Assembly (NCBI GenBank): GCA_900319975.1
Contig: ONQP01000008.1
Span: 1-64,000, forward strand
Direction of reading: 5' to 3'
Origin: an uncultured Bacteroidales bacterium
GTDB lineage: Bacteria; Bacteroidota; Bacteroidia; Bacteroidales; UBA932
Length of the DNA: 64,000 nt
Positions 39,750 to 47,566 of the stretch are shown piece after piece. Within the stretch, counting starts at the first letter, position 1. Each line of letters opens with the position of its first letter. The notes under the pieces were generated by a model. It saw nothing but the letters and a program-made list of their open reading frames with translations. It was not told where the DNA came from and ran no database searches. The position numbers were made by a program, and so were the translations under genes.

Positions 39750-40794
39750 TGCGTTTCGCAAAATAGTAAAAATACCAATAAGTCTTGCCAAATTCTTCGG
39801 TCAGGTTCTGCAGGGATCCGCCGTCCCGCTTGTAGATGCGCACGAAGTCGTTGAAACGGTTGAAGTTGCGCTCCGAGATGTGGTAGTGGGCGAAGTTCTC
39901 GCCGTCCATCCCGCCCTTGGCGGCCAGGAAGATGAGCATCGCCTCTTCGTAGAGGTGCGAGGCGGTGCGGTCCGGATCGTAATCGGCCACGAACGCGTCC
40001 AGGTCCTTGGTGAGCAGGTCGTAGCAGAGCAGGTAGTCCAGGGCCATCCTGTTGTCCGGGTTGGAATGCAGCAGGATCCGCAGGATGAGTTGCGTCTGGT
40101 CCATGCCGTGGACGACGTCGAGGCGCGGCAGCAGGGCGCGCTTCCGCCCGATGCGGGCCCGGTATTCCGGGCTCCACGCATCGGGAAGGCGCTCCTGCGC
40201 CCAGGCGCGCTCCGCCGGCGTGTTCAGCAGGATGCGCAGATACTTGGAGGCGGCTTCATAGTCGCCCGTCACCAGGTTGGTCTCCGCCAGGCGCCGAAGA
40301 TACCGCGGGCCGGTGTGCGCGGGGGAGAAGAGCATGCCCAGCATGGCGTCGCGCTCCGCCATCGACATGTCGCCCAGGGCGAACCAGACATCGCCTGCGC
40401 AGGCGATCTGGAAAGGCGTGGAGCGCTCGCCGACGGGGAGGAACAACCCCCGCTCGAAAGGCTGGTAGTAGTCCAGCAGCCGGTCGGCCAGCTGCCCCCG
40501 GTGCGCGTTGGCGAGGTTGTAGTAGTATGTCCCGATCTCCGATTTCCGGTCCTCGGCGGCCAGCGCGGCCACGGCGTCCCAGTTCTCCAGGGCGGCCTCC
40601 ACGGTGAGGCCCATCGCCACTTCCGAGAGCTGGTCCGGATGCCCCCAGGCTTTCCGCGCTTCGCGCAGGGAAATGCCGTTCTGGACGGCGTATTTCCGGA
40701 AATAGGGATAGCGGAGCAGGAACGCGACCTGGCTCGCCCCGGCGAGCAGGACCGCCGCGGCGATGGCCAGGATCAGAATGCGTTTCTTATTCAT
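39739..40794 (-). CDS. Short DUF6057-related protein, single N-terminal TM, module B
   Basis: 351 aa. Unlike its relatives it has one N-terminal transmembrane segment (ILILAIAAAVLLAGASQVAFLL) and lacks the multi-helix membrane part. The rest is helical and matches the C-terminal half of the module A and C proteins: YLRRLAETNLVTGDYEAASKYLRIL corresponds to YKRLAQTNIVNGDGAVARKYLQSL in module A, and both end in (G)xTYWxxYYF. Its start overlaps the DUF4369 gene by 8 bp and its end overlaps the propeller lipoprotein by 11 bp, so the genes are translationally coupled. No family name beyond the DUF6057 resemblance is claimed. Confidence 0.75.
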   Translation of the reverse strand: MNKKRILILAIAAAVLLAGASQVAFLLRYPYFRKYAVQNGISLREARKAWGHPDQLSEVAMGLTVEAALENWDAVAALAAEDRKSEIGTYYYNLANAHRGQLADRLLDYYQPFERGLFLPVGERSTPFQIACAGDVWFALGDMSMAERDAMLGMLFSPAHTGPRYLRRLAETNLVTGDYEAASKYLRILLNTPAERAWAQERLPDAWSPEYRARIGRKRALLPRLDVVHGMDQTQLILRILLHSNPDNRMALDYLLCYDLLTKDLDAFVADYDPDRTASHLYEEAMLIFLAAKGGMDGENFAHYHISERNFNRFNDFVRIYKRDGGSLQNLTEEFGKTYWYFYYFAKRNEN

Positions 40795-41326
40795 TGGGAA
40801 GGGGATACAGACCCAGCAGGAACGCGCCCAGGGTGCTCCCGGCGCCCAGCGCGGCGGCCATTGCCTGGGTGCGGGCCCTGTAGGCCGCGAACGCGGAATC
40901 GGCCTGCGCGGCCTGGCCCGCCCGCCGCAGTTCGGCGGAGAGCCTGTTCTGCCGGATGGTCAGGTCCTTCCAGACCTGCAGGCTGTCGTTCTGGGGCGTT
41001 CCGCCCCCGACGCTGTCCGGACCGATGGTCACGTAAATGTCGCCGGGCTCTGTGACGACGAGCAGGTTCTGCCCCTTGTCGCGGTGGCGCTTGTCCAGGC
41101 GGATGTCGCACATCCACTGCGTATTTCCCGTGAAGGAAAACTCATAATTGTGGATCCGGACGGAGTCCACGTGCTCCGCGTCTTCGTGTCCCAGCGGGAC
41201 CAGGAAAACCTGGATGCCCTCCAGGTCGCCGGACGTGACGCGGCCGTGGATGCGGTACTGGCCGCGCGTACACGCGGACAGGAGCAGGACGATGGAAACG
41301 GTGATGAAAATCAATGCTTTTCTCAT
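40787..41326 (-). CDS. Stand-alone DUF4369-like lipoprotein
   Basis: 179 aa from MRKALIFITVSIVLLLSAC. The N-terminal beta-rich part (YRIHGRVTSGDLEGIQVFLVP, DSVRIHNYEFSFTG, GDIYVTIG) resembles DUF4369, which normally precedes a thioredoxin/AhpC domain in Bacteroidota lipoproteins; here no thioredoxin CxxC domain follows, only a short helical tail. The start overlaps the stop of the module C lipoprotein as ATGA, and the end overlaps the module B DUF6057-like gene. It therefore links modules C and B into one transcript. Confidence 0.72.
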   Translation of the reverse strand: MRKALIFITVSIVLLLSACTRGQYRIHGRVTSGDLEGIQVFLVPLGHEDAEHVDSVRIHNYEFSFTGNTQWMCDIRLDKRHRDKGQNLLVVTEPGDIYVTIGPDSVGGGTPQNDSLQVWKDLTIRQNRLSAELRRAGQAAQADSAFAAYRARTQAMAAALGAGSTLGAFLLGLYPLPNE

Positions 41327-42777
41327 GGCTTTACGGTAGATTGGATGCGTTCGTCGGAGAAGACGTCCCGGTAGACGCCGCGCGTGTCGAAGCGGACGCG
41401 GGTCTTGGTGAAATCCGGGGCGTTGAACGAATATAAAGTGTTGTGATAATATTTCCGGGGATTCTTCTGGGGGAGGACAAAAGGCTTGGTGCACCGGCCC
41501 TGCTCATCGATGGAGGCGATGTAGACCTGTACATAGAGCCCGTCTTCGCGGCGGCTGGAGAACAGGAACCACCGGCTGTCGGAGCTCCAGTTGTGGAAGC
41601 TCTCGGACACGGGGCTGTTGATTTCCGTGAGGGGGCGCGTCTCTCCGGTGGAGAGGTCCATCAGCCAGAGGTCGGCCTCTTCGTGGCTGATGGGGAAGAC
41701 CCCGAAGTCCGCCTGGCTGTACATCAGCCAGCGCCCGTCGTAGGAAGGGCGCGGGAAGCTGATGCTGTGGCCTTCCCGGCTGGCCGGAAAGACCGTCTCG
41801 ATGTCGCCCAGTGCGCCGGTCTCCGGGTCGAAGGAGGTGCGCACCAGGTCGTAGCGGATCTTTTCCACCTCCTGCGGGACGGGGAAGGCCTTCGCCCGGC
41901 AGAAGTAGAGCGTCCTGCCGTCCGGCGTGAATGCCGGGGAGGACTCCAGGTAATCGGGGGTCGTGAACCTGGGGTCCACGACGAGGGAATGGTCCCGCAC
42001 GTCCATCACCACGAGGTCCGAGGCCAGGTCGAACACTTCGATGGTGCGCTGGTCGCCCGTCCAGAAGCTCTGGCGGACCGGGTTGATGGAGCCGGCGAAC
42101 CAGCGTCCGCCGGGATGCCAGTAGCAGTAGGCGACGTTGCCGATCGTGCTGTCGGTCTTGGTGGTGACCCATTCGCGGGCGCCGCCCTGCTGGATCATCG
42201 TGGCGCCGTGCCGGCCGCGGAGGTGGAAGAGGAACTGCTCCGGGTCCGTCGCGTTGGCCGTGTGGCAGTTCATGCACTGGCCCGGGGTGAGCGTGCTCTC
42301 GATGATGGGCTCCTCCACGAAGGAGTGGATGTCGCGCTGATAGATGCCGATGTGGCTGTAGGTCGTGTAGCCGGGGGCGATCTTGCGGTAGGTGACGCCG
42401 TAGTCCGTCAGGGGCGCGTCGCTCACGTAGATGGGGAAGTCCTGCCACTGGGTCCAGCGACCGTCTTTGTGGCCCAGGACCGTGACGGTGAGGGTGCCGC
42501 CGGCGTTCTGGCGGGTGAGCGCATGCCATTTGCGGATGGGGAAGGCGGCCCAGCGGCCGCGCGCCCGGAGCTCGCCGCCCCGGCTGCCGGCCACGCGCAC
42601 GAACACGCGGTCGTATTCTTCCGGCAGGTTGAAATTCAGCGGCGCGATGCCGGCCGGAACGGTCACGCCGATGTAGTCGGGATAAATGTCGGGAAGCGCC
42701 TCCGTGCGGGTGGTGCTTCCGCTGCAGCCGGCCAGAAGCAGCAGGGCTGCGAAAAGGGCGGGAATCCATCTATTCAT
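41323..42777 (-). CDS. PD40/TolB-like beta-propeller lipoprotein with CxxCH, module C
   Basis: 484 aa; lipobox LAGC. PDIYPDYIGVTVPAGIAPLNF is nearly identical to module A. CMNCH is at 168-172. The propeller has SFPRPSYDGRWLMYSQ, HNWSSDSRWFLFSSRREDG and KPFVLPQKNPRKYYHNT. The start overlaps the DUF6057 stop by 8 bp. As in modules A and B, the lipoprotein gene directly follows its DUF6057 partner. The function is unknown; similar proteins are often labelled TolB-like or cytochrome c biosynthesis protein without experimental basis. Confidence 0.8.
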   Translation of the reverse strand: MNRWIPALFAALLLLAGCSGSTTRTEALPDIYPDYIGVTVPAGIAPLNFNLPEEYDRVFVRVAGSRGGELRARGRWAAFPIRKWHALTRQNAGGTLTVTVLGHKDGRWTQWQDFPIYVSDAPLTDYGVTYRKIAPGYTTYSHIGIYQRDIHSFVEEPIIESTLTPGQCMNCHTANATDPEQFLFHLRGRHGATMIQQGGAREWVTTKTDSTIGNVAYCYWHPGGRWFAGSINPVRQSFWTGDQRTIEVFDLASDLVVMDVRDHSLVVDPRFTTPDYLESSPAFTPDGRTLYFCRAKAFPVPQEVEKIRYDLVRTSFDPETGALGDIETVFPASREGHSISFPRPSYDGRWLMYSQADFGVFPISHEEADLWLMDLSTGETRPLTEINSPVSESFHNWSSDSRWFLFSSRREDGLYVQVYIASIDEQGRCTKPFVLPQKNPRKYYHNTLYSFNAPDFTKTRVRFDTRGVYRDVFSDERIQSTVKP

Positions 42778-44221
42778 GGCCGGCCCTCCTCTGTTTGAGC
42801 AGCTGCCAGGCCTGGTAGTACTCGGCAGCCATGAAATTGTCTTTGTTCTGGTTGTACAGGATGGCCATCATCTTGTCCAGTGCGGCGTAGTCGGTGATGA
42901 AGTCGTTCCGGAAGCGGACGCTGCGGATGTAGGCATACACCGGATCGGCGGCGACCCGGGACTCGTCCCGGATCAGGGCCTTGCGGTCCAGGGCCCAGCG
43001 CCGGTAGAAGAGGCTGTGCGACAGGATGTCGAGGTAGCGCTCCGCACGGGCGTACCAGCCGTTGACGAGGTTGCATTCGGCGATGCGCGCGGTGAAGCGG
43101 CCGCTCTTGCGGCAGTTGGGGATGGCTTCCTGCAGGTCGAAACAATACTGCAGGGTGATGTTGGGCATGCCCATCATCCAGAGCAGTTCGGCGGAGGTGA
43201 TGTCGGAGAGATTGTCGCGGATGCTGGGGAGGACAAGGCCTTCCGTGCCGCACTGGTAGAAGTCTGCGAGCCGCTGCCGGAGCTGGCCTTCCATGAAGAG
43301 GCTGAAATTGACCGAGCAGGCGCTGACGGGGTTGCGGGGCTGATACTTTTCGGCCCGCTTCAGGACATCCGCATAACGCTCATTGCGGATCAGCCAGTCG
43401 TAGGCGATGGTCTCCAGCGTGTCCTTGTCGCAGGAGGCGGATACGCCGCCCCAGGTGCCCAGGGCCAGCGCGGCGCAGAGTGCGGCTTCCAGGATCCGGG
43501 GATGCCGCGTTCGGATCCGCAGGCAGCACAGGCCGGTGGCGAGGAGCGTGGCCGCGGGGATGACAGCCTGCAGGACGGGCGTCACTCCGCTCCTGCGGTA
43601 GTAGTTGAGTCCGCTGACGATGTCCTGCAGCGGATACTGGTCGGCCAGCAGGCGGTGCAGGGCATAGACGGATACGGCCAGCCACGCCAGCATGGCGAAA
43701 TCCTGCCATTTCAGCCCCGCGACTGCGGCCCACAGGGCGGGCACGGCGATGACGGGGCCCACGAGCCACCATCCCAGCGGGATGAGCCACAGCCGGTGCC
43801 AGCCGGCCCGGCAGAACAGCGGGCAGAGCGATACGGCCACGAGCAGCGCGACGGGGAAGCTGACCAGCGTCTCCACGTCGCCCATGTGGACGAGCAGCAG
43901 GAGGGAAGGGATGAAACTGGGAGCGTACAGGGACCTGTGCTCCCCGGCGGCCGTCCAGACGGCGCGCTGCAGCAGGATGGCCAGCAGCGCCAGGATCAGG
44001 GCGCCGGCGGGCCGGACATAGAAGAACTGGACGAGGAATTCAGACAGCCAGTCGGCAAGACCGCCCGGCACGGCCAGGCGTTCGGCAAGATAGTCCCAGG
44101 TGAAGAGGAACAGCTGGTTCTGTTCATGATAGTGGAGCGCCTGCGGATAGAGCCACATCCAGAAAACGAATACGGCTACGCCCAGAAGGGCCGTCATGCT
44201 GATCCTGCATCCTTTGTTCAT
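42770..44221 (-). CDS. DUF6057-type membrane protein, module C
   Basis: 483 aa from MNKGCRISMTALLG. About ten transmembrane helices in residues 8-270 begin with LYPQALHYHEQNQLFLFTWDYL and PGGLADWLSEFLVQFFYVRPAG, the same block as in module A. A soluble helical domain follows (about 290-480) but stops short of the YWFYYF tail of module A, so the C-terminus is about 100 residues shorter. The longer frame to 44326 crosses a terminator and is not coding. A minus-strand TATTTTTG box (44228-44235) is only 6 nt before the ATG, so expression may come from read-through instead. Confidence 0.8.
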   Translation of the reverse strand: MNKGCRISMTALLGVAVFVFWMWLYPQALHYHEQNQLFLFTWDYLAERLAVPGGLADWLSEFLVQFFYVRPAGALILALLAILLQRAVWTAAGEHRSLYAPSFIPSLLLLVHMGDVETLVSFPVALLVAVSLCPLFCRAGWHRLWLIPLGWWLVGPVIAVPALWAAVAGLKWQDFAMLAWLAVSVYALHRLLADQYPLQDIVSGLNYYRRSGVTPVLQAVIPAATLLATGLCCLRIRTRHPRILEAALCAALALGTWGGVSASCDKDTLETIAYDWLIRNERYADVLKRAEKYQPRNPVSACSVNFSLFMEGQLRQRLADFYQCGTEGLVLPSIRDNLSDITSAELLWMMGMPNITLQYCFDLQEAIPNCRKSGRFTARIAECNLVNGWYARAERYLDILSHSLFYRRWALDRKALIRDESRVAADPVYAYIRSVRFRNDFITDYAALDKMMAILYNQNKDNFMAAEYYQAWQLLKQRRAGHE

Positions 44222-44238
44222 CCGGGACAAAAATAATA

Positions 44239-44274
44239 AAAAAAAGAAGCAGCCGCCGCCACGGCGGCTGCTTC
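44239..44274 (-). terminator. Intrinsic terminator after the SusCD-lipoprotein genes
   Basis: A perfect 12-bp stem (44246-44257 with 44263-44274) and 5-nt loop, followed on the minus strand by a run of T. It lies between the frameshifted surface lipoprotein gene and the DUF6057 module C gene and would separate the PUL core from the DUF6057 modules unless it leaks. Confidence 0.85.
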
Positions 44275-44292
44275 CTGCTTGAAACGTGTAAA

Positions 44293-45734
44293 CTATTTTT
44301 TGGGCTGGAACCGCCACCAGGTGCATTCGCTCCAGGAATTGGCGGCTACTCCGTCATAGTTGGCAATGAGGGTGAGCAGATTGCCATCCATATAGACGAT
44401 CTCGTAGTTGGTGGCCACGGCTCCGTTCTTGTTGATGGCGAACGGGAAGAGGATACCGGATTCTTCTCGAAATTCTCGACCGCATACGGAGAGGACGCGA
44501 TGGCCTTGCCGCTGGCGTCGTAGGACGTGACGGTGCCGTTGACCATGTCGAAGGTCATGTAGGCGTCGTCGCTGCCGTAGCCGTAGACCTTGCCGCCGGC
44601 ATGGGCGATCTGCTCGGTCTCGAGCTGGGCCGGGGTGCAGCCCCACCAGATGCCGGGCACTTCGCCCGCGGCGAGGTTGGCGCCGTGGCCGGCCGCGCCG
44701 ACATAGCCGGCGTTGCCCCAGCAGGAGCCGTCGATCGTCTTCCAGGTCCAGCTGCGCTGGCCGTTGCCGGCCAGGGCGGCGTCCACGTCGGAGGCGTTCT
44801 TGAAGCGCCACCAGGTGGACTCGCTCCAGGAGTTGGCGCTGTTGCCGGCGGGATCGATGAGGATCATCATGTTGGGATCGATGTAGGCGACGTCGAACTC
44901 GTTGACGCGCTGGCCATTCTTGTTGATGGCGAACGGGAACAGGATCGGGGCGTCGGTCGTGACGAGCTTGCCGTAGTGGTAACCGTCGGTGCAGTCGGGA
45001 TCGTAGTCGTTCAGGGTGTAGGAACCCTTGGCGATCTGCGTGCCGTCAGCCTTGTAGGAGATGCACTCGCCGTCCTCGTTGAAGATCATATAGGCATTGT
45101 CGTCGCCATAGCCGTAGGCGGTGCCGCCGGCATGGGCGATCTGCTCGGTCTCGAGCTGGGCCGGGGTGCAGCCCCACCAGATGCCGGGAATGGCGCCCGC
45201 GGCGACGTCGGCGCCGTGGCCGGCCGCGCCGACATAACCGGCGTTGCCCCAGCAGGAGCCGTCGATGGTGTACCATTTCCAGGCCTTGCGGCCGGAGTCG
45301 CCGGTGAGGATCTTCACCTCGGGAGCGAGGTCGCCCGGGACGAAGACGTTGACGCTGCTGTCAAACGTGCTGACGGAGGCGTCCTGGTTGATCGTGGAGA
45401 CGTGGAAAGGCTGGTTCGCATCCGCGCCGCGGCGGGGCATGATCTTGAACACGCCGGCGGCGCCGGTGGCGAGGACGTTCACGGATCCGTCAGCTTTGTA
45501 GTTGAACACCTGGACGGTCCGGGAGGGGGAGGTGTGGAACTTGATGAAGTTACCGTCAGCCTGGGGCGTGGTGCATTCGGCATCGGCGAACTGGCCGTCG
45601 ATGATGAAGGTGCTCTGAAGCTCGCTCGCGGAGATGGCCGCGTCCGCCTCAGGGCCCTTGATCAGCACGGGGTCGCAGGACACCAGCATCATACCTGCCA
45701 GGGCTATCATCGAAAGATGTGATATTCTTTTCAT
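44293..45734 (-). pseudogene. Surface glycan-binding-type lipoprotein with two internal repeats, frameshifted
   Basis: The product would be about 480 aa with lipobox LVSC (MKRISHLSMIALAGMMLVSC). After an N-terminal domain there are two repeats of about 145 residues, each with GSCWGNAGYVGAAGHGA, PGIWWGCTPAQLETEQIAHA, ILFPFAINKNG and NSWSExTWWRF. In the second repeat the frame is lost between ENFEKNP and ILFPFAINKNG, at about 44452-44464; the rest continues in another frame to a stop at 44293-44295. The interval length (1442 nt) is one short of a codon multiple, fitting a single-base loss. Position after SusD suggests a surface glycan-binding protein. A sequencing or assembly error is possible. 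Confidence 0.75.
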
Positions 45735-45764
45735 AATACGTGTCATTTCTTTTGGTTGAACCTA

Positions 45765-47552
45765 TTACCAGCCCGGGAAGTCAAACTGGGAGCCCCAACC
45801 TTCGTTCTGGGAGAACTTATACTGTTCGCCGGCTCCGGCGGACAGGGAAATCTGGCTGCTCGGGAGCGGGACGAAGCCCTTGGTGGCGGAGTAGCGCGCA
45901 CCGTAGCCGCCGTTGTACTTGGAGGCGTTGTTCGTGCCTTCGACACCGTTGTTCCAGACCTTCACGCCGTCCTGCTTGTTCAGGGCGGTCACCGCGTAGC
46001 TTTCGCCGTAGCGGCGGAGGTCGTTGAAGCGGACGCCTTCAAAGGCGAGCTCCCAGCGGCGCTCGTTGCGCAGGTTCTCTTCGTTGAGCGGCTTGCTCGG
46101 GAGGCCGGCGCGGGCGCGGACCTTGTCGAAGGAAGCCTGGTTGCCGTTCAGCTCGGCGTCCATCAGCAGGACTTCGGCGAAGCGGATCAGCACCATGTCG
46201 TTGACGCAGTTGAGCTGGAAGTTGTCTTCGTTGCCGCTCGACCAGGTCAGGTCGGGGAACATGACGTTGGTGAAGGACTTCATATACTTGCCCTTGTCTT
46301 CGCTCCAGGCCATGACAGGCATGTTCTTGGTCTGGTAGAAGCCGCTCTCCTGGATGTTGGAGTCGCCGCCGAACTTATAGGTGCCGCTGAAATTCTCGAC
46401 CGGGATGATGGAAGCGTCCAGACGGGCGTCGTTCGGCTCCATCGCCTTCCAGTCGGAGACGAGGGACGGGTTGACCGGGCACATGCCCCAGCCGGTACCG
46501 AACGGGAGGCACTCGCCGTTGTCAAGGCTCTGGCCGCGGACACCGAGGAAGAGGCAGGTCTGGTTGGAATAACCGATGGTGGTGCCCCAGGCGGGCTGGG
46601 TGTTGAACTTGATGATGAACATGGCCTCGGGGTTGCGGGCGCCGTCGTCCTCGACCCACTTGTAGCCTTTGCCGGCCCACGGGTTCTTCGGATCATCGAC
46701 GGTGCAGCGGTTGGTGTAGGCCCACAGGTTGTGGAAGTCGTCCACGAGGGTGTAGCCCGAGTTGTTGACGCAGTCGGTGATGTAGGCGCCGACCTCGGCC
46801 TTGGAGATCTTGGTGCCTTCGGCGATGCTCACGCCGATGGCCTCGTTCTCATAGGCCGGCAGGGTGATGTCGCTGATGCCGAAGAAGCCGGAGGCGAACA
46901 GATAGGCGCGGCCCAGGAGGGCCTCGGCGGCATATTTGTCCACGTGGCCGTCGCCGATAGCCTGCTTGGCAGGCATGATGTCAGCGGCAATCTTGCAGTC
47001 CTCGATGATGCGGCCCCAGAGCTCCTCGCCGCTGATCTGCGGCAGGGTGGCGTCCGCTTCGGAAGAAACGGGGCAGGGGATGTTGCCGAACATGGAGGCG
47101 AGCTCGTAGTAGTACCAGGCGCGGAGGAAGAAAGCCTCGCCCATATACTGGTTCAGCTTGTCGGCGACGCCGCAGTTCGGCATGGACTCGATGGCGGCGT
47201 TCGCGCGGGCGATGCCCTTGTAGCGGTTCACGTAGAAGGTATTGTACATATCGGAACCGAAGTTCAGCAGGAGGTCCTCCGCCTGCATGGCCTGGTCATT
47301 CTGGCCACCGCCGCCGAGCGCATCGTCCGATGCCGCCAGGGACCACAGGAAGTGGTTGGTGTTCACACCGTCGCCGATGGAGACATTGAGGTTGTTGTAG
47401 ATACCGGCGAGCATCTGCTCCGCGTCAGTAGCGTTCACAGGGAAGTTGCTGCTGTCCTTGGACCAGTAGTTGGTGGTGTCGAGAAATGACTCACAGGATG
47501 CGAAAGAGAACGCGAGTGCGGCGACAGCCGCGATTCTGATTATCTTTTTCAT
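45765..47552 (-). CDS. SusD-like outer-membrane glycan-binding lipoprotein
   Basis: 595 aa from MKKIIRIAAVAALAFSFASC (lipobox FASC); an ATG nine bases upstream (47561) is an alternative. SusD hallmarks are FLDTTNYWSKD, the TPR-like FFLRAWYYYELASMFGNIP, and the C-terminal NERRWELAFEGVRFNDLRRYG. It caps the SusC channel and captures oligosaccharides at the cell surface. It lies a few bases after SusC. Given the neighbouring enzymes the ligand is expected to be a beta-mannan or glucomannan fragment (inference). Confidence 0.96.
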   Translation of the reverse strand: MKKIIRIAAVAALAFSFASCESFLDTTNYWSKDSSNFPVNATDAEQMLAGIYNNLNVSIGDGVNTNHFLWSLAASDDALGGGGQNDQAMQAEDLLLNFGSDMYNTFYVNRYKGIARANAAIESMPNCGVADKLNQYMGEAFFLRAWYYYELASMFGNIPCPVSSEADATLPQISGEELWGRIIEDCKIAADIMPAKQAIGDGHVDKYAAEALLGRAYLFASGFFGISDITLPAYENEAIGVSIAEGTKISKAEVGAYITDCVNNSGYTLVDDFHNLWAYTNRCTVDDPKNPWAGKGYKWVEDDGARNPEAMFIIKFNTQPAWGTTIGYSNQTCLFLGVRGQSLDNGECLPFGTGWGMCPVNPSLVSDWKAMEPNDARLDASIIPVENFSGTYKFGGDSNIQESGFYQTKNMPVMAWSEDKGKYMKSFTNVMFPDLTWSSGNEDNFQLNCVNDMVLIRFAEVLLMDAELNGNQASFDKVRARAGLPSKPLNEENLRNERRWELAFEGVRFNDLRRYGESYAVTALNKQDGVKVWNNGVEGTNNASKYNGGYGARYSATKGFVPLPSSQISLSAGAGEQYKFSQNEGWGSQFDFPGW

Positions 47553-47566
47553 ATCAGTCATCCTAA

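Noticed and set aside
42778..44326. Longer start for DUF6057 module C at 44326
   Set aside because: The extension would translate through the perfect terminator hairpin and the 3' end of the upstream gene.
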